Assembly: GCF_002028405.1 (NCBI RefSeq)
Contig: NZ_CP020046.1
Coordinates: 3,100,001 to 3,164,000 of the forward strand
Direction of reading: 5' to 3'
DNA from: Thiomonas intermedia
GTDB lineage: Bacteria > Pseudomonadota > Gammaproteobacteria > Burkholderiales > Burkholderiaceae_C
DNA: 64,000 bases
A program made the translations under genes and the position numbers. Under the pieces are notes generated by a model, which did not search any database, was not told the DNA's origin, and was given only the letters and a program-made list of their open reading frames with translations. Shown one piece after another: positions 26,517-35,861 of this stretch. Position 1 is the first letter of the stretch. Each line of letters begins with the position of its first letter.

Positions 26517-27320
26517 ATGTTGCCTTTCCCCTTGCGTGTGACTTCTCTCAATCTCAACGGCGTGCGCTCTGCGGCCAACAAGGGTGTCGATGGCTGGCTG
26601 CGCGAGCACGCACGGCCCGACGTGCTGTGCGTGCAGGAACTCAAGGCGCTCGATGCCGACATGACGCCCGCACTTCGTACGCTGGGCGCCCTGCCAGGCG
26701 CCGCCTTCCAACACGCCGAGAAGGCGGGCTACAGCGGCGTTGGCCTCTACTGGAAGCACGAACCCGATGAGGTGCGTATCGGATTTGGTCATGGTGAGTT
26801 TGATGCCGAGGGCCGATATGTCGAAGCCATCTACAAGCGGCCAGCTGGTGGGCGCCTGTCCATCGTGTCGGTCTACTTTCCCTCCGGCTCCAGCTCGGAA
26901 GAGCGTCAAAGCGCGAAGTTCCGCTTCCTGGCGGACTTCTACGAGCATCTGCGCGCCCTGAAGTCGGCTGGTGACGTTCTTCTGTGCGGCGATGTGAATA
27001 TTGCACACAAGGAAATCGATCTCAAGAACTGGAAGGGCAACCTCAAGAACAGCGGTTTTCTCCCGGAAGAGCGTGCCTGGATGACGCGTCTCCTTGACGA
27101 AGTCGGCTATGTGGATGTGTTTCGCCAACTTGACCCCGCGCCGGATCGATACACCTGGTGGAGCAACCGCGGCCAGGCACGTGCGAAGAACGTGGGCTGG
27201 CGAATCGACTATCACCTCGCCACACCTGCGCTGGCCGCCCATGCCAAGCCTGGAAGTGCATGGATCTATACCGAGCAGCGATTCTCCGATCATGCGCCCC
27301 TGACCATCGACTACGCGTGA
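26517..27320 (+). CDS. xthA: Exodeoxyribonuclease III
   Basis: A 267-residue AP endonuclease/3'-5' exonuclease of the ExoIII family acting in base-excision repair. Motifs present: NLNGVRSA, QELKA (metal Glu), SVYFPSG, GDVNIAH (catalytic Asp/Asn), WWSNRG, RIDYHLA and the terminal SDHAPL His. Four in-frame ATGs (26490, 26499, 26508, 26517) cluster at the start; GGAGG at 26501-26505 best fits 26517, although 26490 is possible. The frame upstream of 26490 is not protein-like. No terminator is seen on its strand before the tRNA region. Confidence 0.92.
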   Translation: MLPFPLRVTSLNLNGVRSAANKGVDGWLREHARPDVLCVQELKALDADMTPALRTLGALPGAAFQHAEKAGYSGVGLYWKHEPDEVRIGFGHGEFDAEGRYVEAIYKRPAGGRLSIVSVYFPSGSSSEERQSAKFRFLADFYEHLRALKSAGDVLLCGDVNIAHKEIDLKNWKGNLKNSGFLPEERAWMTRLLDEVGYVDVFRQLDPAPDRYTWWSNRGQARAKNVGWRIDYHLATPALAAHAKPGSAWIYTEQRFSDHAPLTIDYA

Positions 27321-27347
27321 GGTGGAAGGGCGCTGAGCGTGACCCAC

Positions 27348-27373
27348 AAAAAAAGCAGCCATTGTGGCTGCTT
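27348..27373 (-). terminator. Rho-independent terminator of an orphan leftward transcript
   Basis: Read leftward, the sequence is GCAGCC-ACAAT-GGCTGC followed by seven T, with AA/TT extending the stem. It is oriented away from the tRNA and cannot serve xthA, so it marks the end of a separate transcript originating between here and about 27570. Confidence 0.75.
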
Positions 27374-27375
27374 GA

Positions 27376-27573
27376 TGTGATGGCTGAATGAACTGGTCGG
27401 AATCGTTCAGCGGCATAGGTTCACTCCCTACACGCATGTGCCCCATGCGTGTCGCTTAGGGGCATGCTTTCTCCTTGAGAAATTTTGCTTGCCCCGTACC
27501 TTCGCGACATGCCCCCAAATCTTGCCCCGCTTTCCGGGGCATCTCAAAGAACAGCGGTGAACTGCTACGGAAT
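27376..27573 (-). ncRNA. Candidate structured RNA or leader with tiny ORFs
   Basis: This 200-base stretch between the tRNA terminator and the orphan terminator is not covered by a convincing protein gene. Read leftward it contains a TGCCCC/GGGGCA hairpin (27523-27541), a distant GGGGCATG/CATGCCCC pair (27459-27466 with 27508-27516) and a perfect 9-bp hairpin (27430-27452). An AAGGAG site precedes a 14-codon ORF (27465 to 27421), and AGGGAG precedes a second ATG at 27416. It matches no RNA family I can name. The xthA-to-tRNA gap is otherwise empty. Confidence 0.45.
27421..27465 (-). CDS. Possible 14-residue leader peptide
   Basis: The ORF reads MPLSDTHGAHACRE and stops at TGA. It has a good AAGGAG ribosome site five bases upstream. 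The start codon lies inside a strand of the GGGGCATG/CATGCCCC pair, so its translation could be switched by RNA folding. It contains three residues often met in leader peptides (two His, one Cys), but nothing shows that it is translated. Confidence 0.3.
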   Translation of the reverse strand: MPLSDTHGAHACRE

Positions 27574-27614
27574 AAAAAAAGCCGTAAAGCATTGATTTCC
27601 TAATGCTTTACGGC
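27574..27614 (-). terminator. Rho-independent terminator of tRNA-Val
   Basis: Read leftward, GCCGTAAAGCATT and AATGCTTTACGGC form a 13-bp perfect stem around an 8-base loop and are followed by seven T. It lies 28 bases past the tRNA 3' end. Confidence 0.92.
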
Positions 27615-27642
27615 CTTCTGTGAACTTTGCTGAACAATGAAC

Positions 27643-27717
27643 TGGTGGGCGGTACTGGGATCGAACCAGTGGCTTCCACCGTGTGAAGGTGGCACTCTAC
27701 CGCTGAGTTAACCGCCC
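27643..27717 (-). tRNA. tRNA-Val (anticodon CAC)
   Basis: A 75-base tRNA on the minus strand with the CCA encoded. The acceptor stem GGGCGGT pairs with ACCGCCC. The anticodon stem CCACC/GGTGG encloses the loop TTCACAC, giving anticodon CAC, which reads GTG valine codons. The T-arm contains GGTTCGATCCC. A strong terminator follows directly, so it is a single-gene unit or the last gene of a dnaQ-tRNA transcript. Confidence 0.95.
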
Positions 27718-27787
27718 GAATCGTGTTCCCACTCTGGTTGGGAAATCGCATTCAGCAAAGTCGGCAATTATTGCACACTTTTTTCGA

Positions 27788-28507
27788 TCATTGCACGGCG
27801 TCTTGTACCGGCTGTGGGCGCCAGATGCTGTTGCCATTGCTCTTCTTGTCGAGCAGCCTGAGAAATGATTCATGTGCGGCCTGCTCGTCCGGACGGGGCG
27901 CGAAAACGGGCAGGGCAAAGCCATCAAGCGCGCGCGCAGCTACCGTCAATTGTTGCTGGGGGGTTTCCAGATCAATGACGAGGCTGTCCTGTCCCCGTGT
28001 CAGGCTGAGATAGACCTCGGCGAGGAGTTCGGCATCGAGCAGCGCGCCGTGCAGGGTTCGGTGGGCGTTGTCGATGCCGAACCGCTTACAGAGCGCGTCG
28101 AGATTGTTGAACTTGCCTGGAAACTGCAACTTGGCCATGACCAGGGTGTCGGTGACCAGTGGGACGTGTTTTCTGAACGTGGGGAGATTCATCCGTTCAA
28201 GCTCGGCATCTAGGAATGCGCAGTCGAATGGGGCGTTGTGAATGATGATTTCGGCATCGCGTACGAATTCCAGCAGACCATCTGCGATCTGCACAAACCT
28301 GGGTTTGTCCGAGAGAAATTCTTCGGTAAGTCCGTGGACTTTGAGGGCGTCCGGGTGGCTGGCCCGATCCGGGTTGAGGTAGGTGTGGTAACGCTTGCCG
28401 GTGAGCCTGCGGTTGAACAGTTCCACGCCGGCGACTTCGATGATGCGATCTCCGCTCGCCGGGTTGAGTCCGGTAGTCTCGGTGTCAAGGACGATTTGGC
28501 GTGTCAT
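27788..28507 (-). CDS. dnaQ: DNA polymerase III epsilon subunit (proofreading exonuclease)
   Basis: A 239-residue DEDDh 3'-5' exonuclease. Exo I is VLDTETTG (Asp8, Glu10), Exo II HNAPFDCAFLD, and Exo III HGALLDAELLA with the His-x4-Asp pattern. The C-terminal third is Ala/Pro-rich and probably carries the polymerase alpha contact. It corrects replication errors as part of the Pol III core. It is divergent from prfC, with a 183-base gap, and lies upstream of the tRNA-Val gene in the same direction. Confidence 0.93.
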   Translation of the reverse strand: MTRQIVLDTETTGLNPASGDRIIEVAGVELFNRRLTGKRYHTYLNPDRASHPDALKVHGLTEEFLSDKPRFVQIADGLLEFVRDAEIIIHNAPFDCAFLDAELERMNLPTFRKHVPLVTDTLVMAKLQFPGKFNNLDALCKRFGIDNAHRTLHGALLDAELLAEVYLSLTRGQDSLVIDLETPQQQLTVAARALDGFALPVFAPRPDEQAAHESFLRLLDKKSNGNSIWRPQPVQDAVQ

Positions 28508-28690
28508 GCGGGATAGGTCTCAGGCAGAATAGTGTCTTTGCTGCGCCGCCCGATGGGCGGCCAGAACGCATGCGTTAGGGTGAGCCGCGAGGCCTCGATC
28601 AGAGGCCGAATGGGTTGATCTCATTGCTCGCCGCGCAGCCGAAAGCCTACCCCAGTTGCCAGCCGCCGCGAACCGCGAGCCGGCCCGACC

Positions 28691-30307
28691 ATGAGCACAA
28701 ACGACTCCGAGCAGATCCGCAGGCGGCGTACTTTCGCCATCATTTCCCACCCGGACGCGGGCAAAACCACGCTGACCGAGAAGCTGTTGCTGTTCTCCGG
28801 CGCGATTCAGATCGCGGGGAGTGTGAAGGCGCGCAAGGCCAGCCGCCATGCCACTTCTGACTGGATGGAGATCGAAAAGCAGCGGGGCATCTCGGTGGCG
28901 TCGTCCGTCATGCAGATGGAATGGCGCGACTGCGTGATCAATTTGCTGGACACGCCAGGCCACCAGGACTTTTCTGAAGATACTTACCGGGTGCTGACCG
29001 CAGTGGATGCTGCGTTGATGGTGATCGACGCGGCCAACGGCGTCGAAGAGCAGACCTTGCGCCTGCTCGAAGTCTGCCGGGCGCGCAACACGCCCATTCT
29101 GACCTTCGTGAACAAGATGGACCGCGAGGTGCGTCAGCCGCTCGATCTGATGGATGAGATCGAGCGCAACCTGGGCATGGCCGTGGTCCCGTTTACCTGG
29201 CCAGTGGGCATGGGGCGCGACTTCCATGGTGTCTTCGACCTGCGCCTCGACCGCATGCGGGTCTTCCGGCCTGGCGAGGAGCGGGTGAGGGACGACGATC
29301 AGATGCTGACCGGGCTGGACAACCCGGAGTCGGTGCGCCGCTTCGGCCAAGCCTACGAACAGGCTCAGGGTGAGATCGGTTTGCTGCGCGACGCGGCGCC
29401 GGCCTTCGATGCGGCGGAATTTCTCGCCGGACGCCAGTCGCCGTTGTTCTTTGGTTCGGCCATCAATAACTTCGGCGTGCAGGAGGTGCTCGATGCGCTT
29501 GTGGAACTGGCGCCGTCGCCCTTGCCGCGTGCCGCGACCACGCGCGTCGTGCAGCCGGAGGAAAGCGCGTTCACCGGCGTGGTATTCAAGATTCAGGCCA
29601 ATATGGACCCGGCCCACCGCGACCGCATTGCCTTTGTCCGTATTGTGTCGGGGCATTTCGAGCGCGGCATGAAAATCCGGGTGGGGCGCACGGGCAAAGA
29701 CATCCGTCCTGGCAGCGTCGTCACCTTCATGTCACAGCGGCGCGAGTTGCTGGACGAGGCTTTCGCTGGCGACATCGTCGGCATTCCCAATCATGGCACG
29801 CTCCACCTCGGAGACAGCCTGAGCGAGGGGGAGGAGCTGCAGTTCACGGGCCTGCCGTTTTTCGCACCCGAGATGTTTCGCGCGGTCGAGATTGCCGATC
29901 CGATGCGCAGCAAACAGTTGCGCACCGGTCTGCAGCAATTGGGCGAGGAAGGGGCGATCCAGGTTTTCCGCCCTATGGCCGGCGGCAGTCTGCTGCTGGG
30001 GGCCGTGGGCACCTTGCAGTTCGACGTGGTGCAGCACCGCCTGAAGTCGGAGTATGGCGTGGATGCGCGCATGGAGGGCAGTAAGTACCGCATGGCGCGG
30101 TGGTTCACCTGTGACGATCCGCAGGCGCTCAGGCGCTTCATCGACGCCAATGCGCACCGCATTGCCTACGACGTGGTCGAGGCACCGGCCGTGCTGCTGA
30201 CGCACGCAAGCGAGTTGCGCGTGATGCAGGAACTGGCTCCCAAGATCCAGTTCCATACCCTGCGCGAGCATGCCGGTCAGGTCTTCAAGGCGTCGATGCA
30301 ACCCTGA
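28691..30307 (+). CDS. prfC: Peptide chain release factor 3
   Basis: A 538-residue translational GTPase that recycles RF1/RF2 after termination. The P-loop is HPDAGKTT (residues 20-27), G3 is DTPGHQD and G4 is NKMDRE. The KASRHATSDWMEIEKQRGIS effector region is typical of RF3 and separates it from EF-G, as does the missing domain IV. No ribosome site of note is visible. Convergent with the DUF2189 gene. Confidence 0.95.
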   Translation: MSTNDSEQIRRRRTFAIISHPDAGKTTLTEKLLLFSGAIQIAGSVKARKASRHATSDWMEIEKQRGISVASSVMQMEWRDCVINLLDTPGHQDFSEDTYRVLTAVDAALMVIDAANGVEEQTLRLLEVCRARNTPILTFVNKMDREVRQPLDLMDEIERNLGMAVVPFTWPVGMGRDFHGVFDLRLDRMRVFRPGEERVRDDDQMLTGLDNPESVRRFGQAYEQAQGEIGLLRDAAPAFDAAEFLAGRQSPLFFGSAINNFGVQEVLDALVELAPSPLPRAATTRVVQPEESAFTGVVFKIQANMDPAHRDRIAFVRIVSGHFERGMKIRVGRTGKDIRPGSVVTFMSQRRELLDEAFAGDIVGIPNHGTLHLGDSLSEGEELQFTGLPFFAPEMFRAVEIADPMRSKQLRTGLQQLGEEGAIQVFRPMAGGSLLLGAVGTLQFDVVQHRLKSEYGVDARMEGSKYRMARWFTCDDPQALRRFIDANAHRIAYDVVEAPAVLLTHASELRVMQELAPKIQFHTLREHAGQVFKASMQP

Positions 30308-30404
30308 CCGTGTTGCTGTCTGCGCCTTGCATCCCCTTCCGCAGCCTGGCGCGCGCCATCGCGGGAACCTGTTCAGCGTCGCCTTAGCGTGAACTGACCC
30401 TCGA

Positions 30405-31214
30405 TCAGCCGGGCAAAGGCTGTTGGAGACTGGGGCAGACCACCCCGCGGTAGGCATGCCAGCTGGCGTGCCCGATGACGGGCAGCACGATGATCCACCC
30501 CAGGCCGAAAGGCAGCATGGCCAGCAGGCTGATGAAGCCGATCAGTGCGGCCCAGCAGATCATGGCAACTGGATGTTCGAGGCAGACCCGCAGGCTGGTC
30601 AACGCCGCGGTGATGGCGTCCACCGGACGGTCGAGCATCATGGGGATCGAGATCACACTGATGGCAAACACCAGTCCGCCAAAAAGCAGGGCGACTCCCA
30701 GATAGACCGTAACGAAGGTGAGATTGGCAGGGTCGAGCAGCAGTCGCAGGACCCCGCCTGTCTCGGGCATCCCGGCATCGAAGAACAGGGCGAAGACCAC
30801 CAGGGCGGTGCGTCCCCAAAGCAGCTCGATGACCAGCAGCAATCCGGCGAAGATGGCCACACTGCCGCGATGAGGCCACCAGCAGCGGATGCAGAAATTC
30901 AATCGCGCCTTGAGATTGATCTCGCAGCGGCGGCTGGCTTCCATCAACCCCATGGCCAGAGCGGGGCCGACCAGCAGCAGTCCGGCGGCCAGCATCAAGG
31001 TGTATTCCGGCGTGCTGGCCAAGGTCCACGCCAGGAGCCAGCCCAGTGCGGTGAAGATGACGCCGTAGGTCAATCCGACCACCGGGCAGCGGGCGAAGTC
31101 GCGCCACCCGGCGGCAAGCCATCGAAAGGGGGTATTCCATTGCAGCGCGCATACGCTCACGCGCGTGCGGGTTTCCGCCGCCAGCGGGTGACGCTGTGCT
31201 TCTTCGGGGGTCAT
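30405..31214 (-). CDS. DUF2189 integral membrane protein
   Basis: A 269-residue inner-membrane protein with about six helices. The LAAGWRDFARCPVVGLTYG block near residues 33-51 and IPMMLDRPVDAITA near 188 are hallmarks of DUF2189, a family of unknown function found beside cytochrome oxidase or as single genes. A very strong AAGGAGGAG ribosome site precedes the ATG. It lies between prfC (convergent) and lspA (same strand, 137 bases away). Confidence 0.85.
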   Translation of the reverse strand: MTPEEAQRHPLAAETRTRVSVCALQWNTPFRWLAAGWRDFARCPVVGLTYGVIFTALGWLLAWTLASTPEYTLMLAAGLLLVGPALAMGLMEASRRCEINLKARLNFCIRCWWPHRGSVAIFAGLLLVIELLWGRTALVVFALFFDAGMPETGGVLRLLLDPANLTFVTVYLGVALLFGGLVFAISVISIPMMLDRPVDAITAALTSLRVCLEHPVAMICWAALIGFISLLAMLPFGLGWIIVLPVIGHASWHAYRGVVCPSLQQPLPG

Positions 31215-31351
31215 CCCAGTTCTCCTCCTTGGTGGGGCGCCTGCTTGGGGAGCCCGTCAAACGGGAGACTACGGTGCGACAAACGGCCGCACAACCCGGG
31301 ATACCACGGGGTGTTTATCGTGATATCCCAATAAACCTATCCAAGGTGACG

Positions 31352-31879
31352 TCAGGCTCGGTGCTGACGACTGCGCCGGAACTCGTCGACGATCAGCAGG
31401 ACCGCCCCAACAAAGATGGCCGAGTCGGCCAGATTGAACGCCGGCCAATGCCACTGCTGGCCGTGGAGGGTGAGATAAAAGTCGAGGAAATCCGTGACCT
31501 TGCCCCAGAGCACTCGGTCGATCACATTGCCCAAGGCCCCGCCGAGAATGAACGACAGACCCAGGCTGAACAGGGTTTTGCCGCGGTTTTTGAACATCAG
31601 CCACAAAATGAAAGCCGACGCGGCGAGACTCAGGCCGGTAAAGAACCAGCGTTGCCAGCCCGGCGCATTCGCGAGAAACGAGAAGGCGGCACCGGGGTTG
31701 TGGATGTAGACGAGGTTGAAGAAATCAGTGACCGGACGGCTGCTGTCAAGCGGCAAGGTCTGCCGCACCCAGGCCTTGCTGAACTGGTCCGAAAGAATGA
31801 CGACCAGCGAGACCAGCAGCCACGGCCAGACGGGTGAGCGGCGTGGGTTGAGGGCAGCGTGGGAAAGGGCAGAGGGCAT
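31352..31879 (-). CDS. lspA: Lipoprotein signal peptidase LspA
   Basis: A 175-residue four-helix inner-membrane aspartyl protease that cuts prolipoprotein signal peptides. The conserved segments are SDQFSKAWV, VYIHNPGAAFSFL, LGGALGNVIDRV (catalytic Asp) and FNLADSAIFVG (catalytic Asp). The ATG at 31879 lies 8 bases after the ileS stop; the longer frame overlapping ileS is rejected. This ileS-lspA arrangement is conserved across proteobacteria. Its substrates in this window would include BamD and the two lipoproteins near 43.6 and 46.7 kb. Confidence 0.93.
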   Translation of the reverse strand: MPSALSHAALNPRRSPVWPWLLVSLVVILSDQFSKAWVRQTLPLDSSRPVTDFFNLVYIHNPGAAFSFLANAPGWQRWFFTGLSLAASAFILWLMFKNRGKTLFSLGLSFILGGALGNVIDRVLWGKVTDFLDFYLTLHGQQWHWPAFNLADSAIFVGAVLLIVDEFRRSRQHRA

Positions 31880-31887
31880 GGTCACGC

Positions 31888-34767
31888 TCAGGCGATATGG
31901 CGCGGTTCGCCGGCACCGTACAGATTGCTCACACACCGGGCGCAGAGACCGGGATGGGCCGGGTCGGCGCCGACATCGTCTCGCCAGTGCCAGCAGCGCT
32001 CGCACTTAAGGTGGCTGGTCGGGGCGACGACAATGCGCAAATCGCCTTCGCCAGGGTGCAGCGTGGCCCTGGAGGTGATCAGCACGAAGCGGAGATCGTC
32101 TTGCAGCCGGGCAAGCAGGGCGTGCTCGGCGGGCGGCGCGTAAAGGTCGACTTCCGCCTGGAGCGAGGCGCCAATCCGGCCTTGTTCGCGCAGAGCTTCG
32201 ATTTCCTTGTTGACGGCCTCCCGAATGGCTCGGACGCGCGCCCATTGTTCAAGTATGGGCGCGCAGTCTGGCTGCTCGGGCCACTGCCAGTAGGTCTCGG
32301 TAAAGATGCTTTCGCTCTTGCCGATCAGCGCCCAGGTCTCCTCGGCCGTGAAACTCATGAAGGGCGCCATCCAGCGCAGCATGCCTTGCGTGATCTGCCA
32401 CAGCGCGGTCTGCGCGCTTCGGCGCGCGAGACTGTCGGGCGCGGTCGTGTAGAGACGATCTTTGAGGACATCGAGATAGAACGCTCCCAGGTCTTCTGAA
32501 CAATAGACCTGGAGCTTGGCCACGACCGGGTGAAATTCGTACTTGTCGTAATGCGCCAAAATGACTGACTGCAGACCCTGCGCATGCGCCAGCGCCCAGC
32601 GATCGAGCTCGAACATCTGGTTCAGCGGTACGGCATGCTGGGCAGGATCGAAATCGCTGGTATTGGCCAGCAGGAATCGCAAGGTGTTGCGGATGCGGCG
32701 ATAGCCATCGACCACGCGAGCGAGGATCTTGTCGTCCCCCGCAATGTCGCCGGAGTAGTCGGATGCGGCCACCCACAGACGGATGATCTCGGCCCCGAGC
32801 TTGTTGCAGGTCTGAAGCGGATCGATACCATTGCCCAGCGACTTGCTCATCTTGCGGCCCTGGCTGTCCACGGTGAAGCCGTGGGTCAACAGCCCCTTGT
32901 AGGGCGCACGGCCGTACATCGCACATGAGGTGAGCAAGGAGGAATGAAACCAGCCACGATGTTGGTCATGGCCTTCCAGATAGAGGTCCGCCTGAGGGCC
33001 TTCGGCATGGCCCGCGCCTGCATGACTGCCCATGAGCACCGTGGTGTGCGTGGTGCCGGAATCGAACCAGACTTCGAGGATGTCGGTGCTCTTGGTGTAG
33101 TGTGCCGCGTCAGCCTCGCACCCCACGCGGGCTAGGATGGCGGTGGCGCTGGCCTTGCTCCAGGCCTCGATGCCGCCTTGCTCCACCATCTCGGCTGCGA
33201 CATCGAGAATGTCCATGGTGCGGGGATGCAGTTCGCCGCTGTCCTGGTGAAGAAAGAAGGGGATGGGCACGCCCCAGCTGCGCTGGCGGCTGATGCACCA
33301 GTCGGGCCGATTGGCGATCATGTCGTGCAGGCGGGCCTTGCCATTCTCCGGATAGAAGCTGGTGTCTTCGATGGCATCGAGCGCCATCTGGCGAAGCGTC
33401 TTCGGTGCCTTGTCTTGGGTGAACACGCCTTCGCCTTCATCCATGCGGATGAACCACTGCGCGGCGGCGCGGTAGATGACCGGCACCTTGTGGCGCCAGC
33501 AGTGCGGGTAGCTGTGGGTGATGGTGTGGGTCGCCATCAGCCGACCGGCCTCGCGCAACGTCTCGATGATGTGAGGCACCGCCTTCCAGATGTTCTGACC
33601 GCCGAACAGCGGGAAATCCGGGGCGTAGCTGCCGTCGCCCTGCACAGGATTGAGGATGTCCTCGTACGCCATGCCGTGTGCGATGCAGGAATTGAAGTCG
33701 TCGACACCGTAGGCCGGCGACGAGTGAACGATGCCGGTGCCATCGTCCGCGGTGGCGTAGTCGGCCAGATACACCGGGGACAGCCGACGATAACCGGCAT
33801 CCACGTCATACAGTGGGTGACGGAATGCCAGCCCCCCGAGTGCCTTGCCTGGCGCGGTGGCCACCACAGCGCCCTCGAGCCCATAGCGGCTCAGACAGGC
33901 GGTCACCAGGCTGTCGGCGAGCACCAGATAGCCGCGCGGCGTATCGACCAGGGCGTACTCGATCTCAGGGTTGAGATTGAGGGCCTGATTGGCGGGCAAG
34001 GTCCATGCCGTCGTCGTCCAGATGACGGCAAAAGCTGGTTTGGCCGCGTCGGGAAGCGAAGGCAGCCCGAATGCCGCAGCCAGAGCCGCCCCATCGTTCG
34101 ACTCGAAAGCGACATCCAGTGTCTGAGATTTCTTGTCAGCGTACTCAATCTCGAACTCGGCCAGCGAGGAGCCACAGTCGAAGCACCAATAGACCGGCTT
34201 CAGCCCGCGATAGACGAAACCGCGCTCGATCACCCGCTTGAAGGCGCGAATTTCAGCCGCTTCGTTGACGAAATCCATCGTCCTGTAAGGATGGTCCCAA
34301 TCGCCCAGCACGCCCAGCCGCTTGAAGTCTGCCCTTTGCTGGTCGATCTGTGCGGCGGCATAGGCGCGGCTCTTGGCCTGCATTTCGTCGCGGGGCAGAT
34401 TGCGGCCGAACTGCTTTTCGATGGCGTTCTCGATCGGCAGACCGTGGCAGTCCCAACCGGGGATGTAGGCTGCATCGAAACCGGCGAGCTGTCGGGCCTT
34501 GACGATCATGTCCTTGAGAATCTTGTTGACCGCATGTCCCATGTGAATCTGGCCGTTCGCATACGGCGGGCCATCGTGAAGCACGAATTTGGGCGCGCCC
34601 GCACGAGAGAGCCTCAGCCGCTGGTAAAGCCCTTCTTCGTTCCAGGTCTTGATCCACTGCGGCTCGCGCTTGGGCAAATCGCCGCGCATCGGGAATGGCG
34701 TGTCGGGCAGATTCAAAGTGGCCCGGTAATCGGGCTTTCCGGCGTCGGGAGAAACGGGTTGATCCAT
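31888..34767 (-). CDS. ileS: Isoleucyl-tRNA synthetase
   Basis: A 959-residue class I synthetase. It has the HIGH-type motif HMGH (residues 75-78, in [12 protein letters not shown]), the CP1 editing domain, KMSKS near residue 640, and a C-terminal zinc ribbon (CERCWHW...CARC). This is the bacterial, mupirocin-sensitive type with the C-terminal zinc finger. It sits in the ribF-ileS-lspA order usual for proteobacteria. Confidence 0.96.
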   Translation of the reverse strand: MDQPVSPDAGKPDYRATLNLPDTPFPMRGDLPKREPQWIKTWNEEGLYQRLRLSRAGAPKFVLHDGPPYANGQIHMGHAVNKILKDMIVKARQLAGFDAAYIPGWDCHGLPIENAIEKQFGRNLPRDEMQAKSRAYAAAQIDQQRADFKRLGVLGDWDHPYRTMDFVNEAAEIRAFKRVIERGFVYRGLKPVYWCFDCGSSLAEFEIEYADKKSQTLDVAFESNDGAALAAAFGLPSLPDAAKPAFAVIWTTTAWTLPANQALNLNPEIEYALVDTPRGYLVLADSLVTACLSRYGLEGAVVATAPGKALGGLAFRHPLYDVDAGYRRLSPVYLADYATADDGTGIVHSSPAYGVDDFNSCIAHGMAYEDILNPVQGDGSYAPDFPLFGGQNIWKAVPHIIETLREAGRLMATHTITHSYPHCWRHKVPVIYRAAAQWFIRMDEGEGVFTQDKAPKTLRQMALDAIEDTSFYPENGKARLHDMIANRPDWCISRQRSWGVPIPFFLHQDSGELHPRTMDILDVAAEMVEQGGIEAWSKASATAILARVGCEADAAHYTKSTDILEVWFDSGTTHTTVLMGSHAGAGHAEGPQADLYLEGHDQHRGWFHSSLLTSCAMYGRAPYKGLLTHGFTVDSQGRKMSKSLGNGIDPLQTCNKLGAEIIRLWVAASDYSGDIAGDDKILARVVDGYRRIRNTLRFLLANTSDFDPAQHAVPLNQMFELDRWALAHAQGLQSVILAHYDKYEFHPVVAKLQVYCSEDLGAFYLDVLKDRLYTTAPDSLARRSAQTALWQITQGMLRWMAPFMSFTAEETWALIGKSESIFTETYWQWPEQPDCAPILEQWARVRAIREAVNKEIEALREQGRIGASLQAEVDLYAPPAEHALLARLQDDLRFVLITSRATLHPGEGDLRIVVAPTSHLKCERCWHWRDDVGADPAHPGLCARCVSNLYGAGEPRHIA

Positions 34768-34889
34768 GAGATTCTTGGCAGGGCTGAAGCCATCGACTAA
34801 CGGCTCAGCAGATGGGAGAAAACGGCTAGGTCAGCTCGGCGACCCATCGCCAAGCGGCGGGCGAATGAGGCGTGTTGGACAGATCGCCG

Positions 34890-35861
34890 TCAAATTCGGT
34901 CGCGCGTGGTCTGTCTGGCGAGCTGGGCGAACCAAGCGCGTGCCTGATCGCTGTCCTTTTGAATGGCCGCGGTCAATTGATCAAGATCCGGGTAGTGCGC
35001 TTCATCGCGCAGTTTGTGCAATAGGTCCACTCGAACCAGTTTACCGTAGGCATCCCCGCGCCAATCGAACACATGAGTTTCCAACAGCACGCGACCCTGG
35101 GCCTCCACCGCAGGCCGAGTGCCGAGGCTGGCAACCGCCTGGAGCGGCGAATCCTGCAGGCCGAAGACACGGGCAACAAAAATGCCGCCAAGCGCCGGGC
35201 GCGCGCTGTCAAACCGCAGATTCAAGGTCGGGAAACCCAGCTGTCTGCCCAGCTTGGCTCCGTGCATGACATGCCCCGAGATGGCATAGGAGCGGCCAAG
35301 CAGGCGTTCGGCCGCTTCCATATCGCCGCGCTTGAGCGCATCGCGCACGGCCGAACTCGATATCCGCAGAGAGGTCTCCATCACCACAGGCATCTGCTGC
35401 GCCTCGGCGCCCGATTGGCGCAACAGGGTCTCCAGTTGACTGAAATCACCGGCACGTTTGGCGCCAAAACGAAAATCGTCGCCAACCAGCACATATTGGG
35501 CCTTCAGGCCATCAAGGACAATGCGCTCGACAAAATCCGCCGGAGAAAGTGCCGCGAGGTTTCGGTCAAAACGCAAAACCACAACCTGCTGCACGCCGGC
35601 GTCGCGAAGCGCACACAACTTGTCACGCAGGGTCGAGATATGGCGGGGAGCAAACTCGGTGTGGCCCTGAAGTGTTGCAAAAAAATCACGTGGATGGGGT
35701 TCGAAGGTAAGGACCGTAGGTATCAACGCCCGAGATCGAGCGGTCTGCACCAACTGCTGCAACATCGCTTGGTGTCCGCGGTGCACGCCATCGAAATTTC
35801 CGATGGTCAAAGCTGTTCGTGGTGCCAGCAATCTGTGATGAAATCCTCGAAAAACGTGCAT
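34890..35861 (-). CDS. ribF: Bifunctional riboflavin kinase/FAD synthetase
   Basis: A 323-residue enzyme that makes FMN and then FAD. The N-terminal nucleotidyltransferase part has IGNFDGVHRGHQ (residues 21-32). The C-terminal flavokinase domain has the GKLGRQLGFPTLN and VNWGT-like VASLGTRPAV segments and a terminal LRDEAHYPDLDQL block. Cofactor supply matters for the many flavoenzymes encoded here (OYE, Etf, acyl-CoA dehydrogenase, Lpd). It lies 122 bases upstream of ileS in the same direction. Confidence 0.94.
   Translation of the reverse strand: MHVFRGFHHRLLAPRTALTIGNFDGVHRGHQAMLQQLVQTARSRALIPTVLTFEPHPRDFFATLQGHTEFAPRHISTLRDKLCALRDAGVQQVVVLRFDRNLAALSPADFVERIVLDGLKAQYVLVGDDFRFGAKRAGDFSQLETLLRQSGAEAQQMPVVMETSLRISSSAVRDALKRGDMEAAERLLGRSYAISGHVMHGAKLGRQLGFPTLNLRFDSARPALGGIFVARVFGLQDSPLQAVASLGTRPAVEAQGRVLLETHVFDWRGDAYGKLVRVDLLHKLRDEAHYPDLDQLTAAIQKDSDQARAWFAQLARQTTRDRI

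Noticed and set aside
27376-27573. tmRNA, 6S RNA, SRP RNA or mini-ykkC as identity of the structured unit
   Set aside because: The expected conserved blocks (tmRNA tag and TTCGAC, 6S open bubble, SRP GGAAG loop, ACGR loops) are not found in the stretch.
33178-34800. A 540-codon open frame antisense to ileS
   Set aside because: It overlaps a certain gene along its whole length and has no protein-like features.
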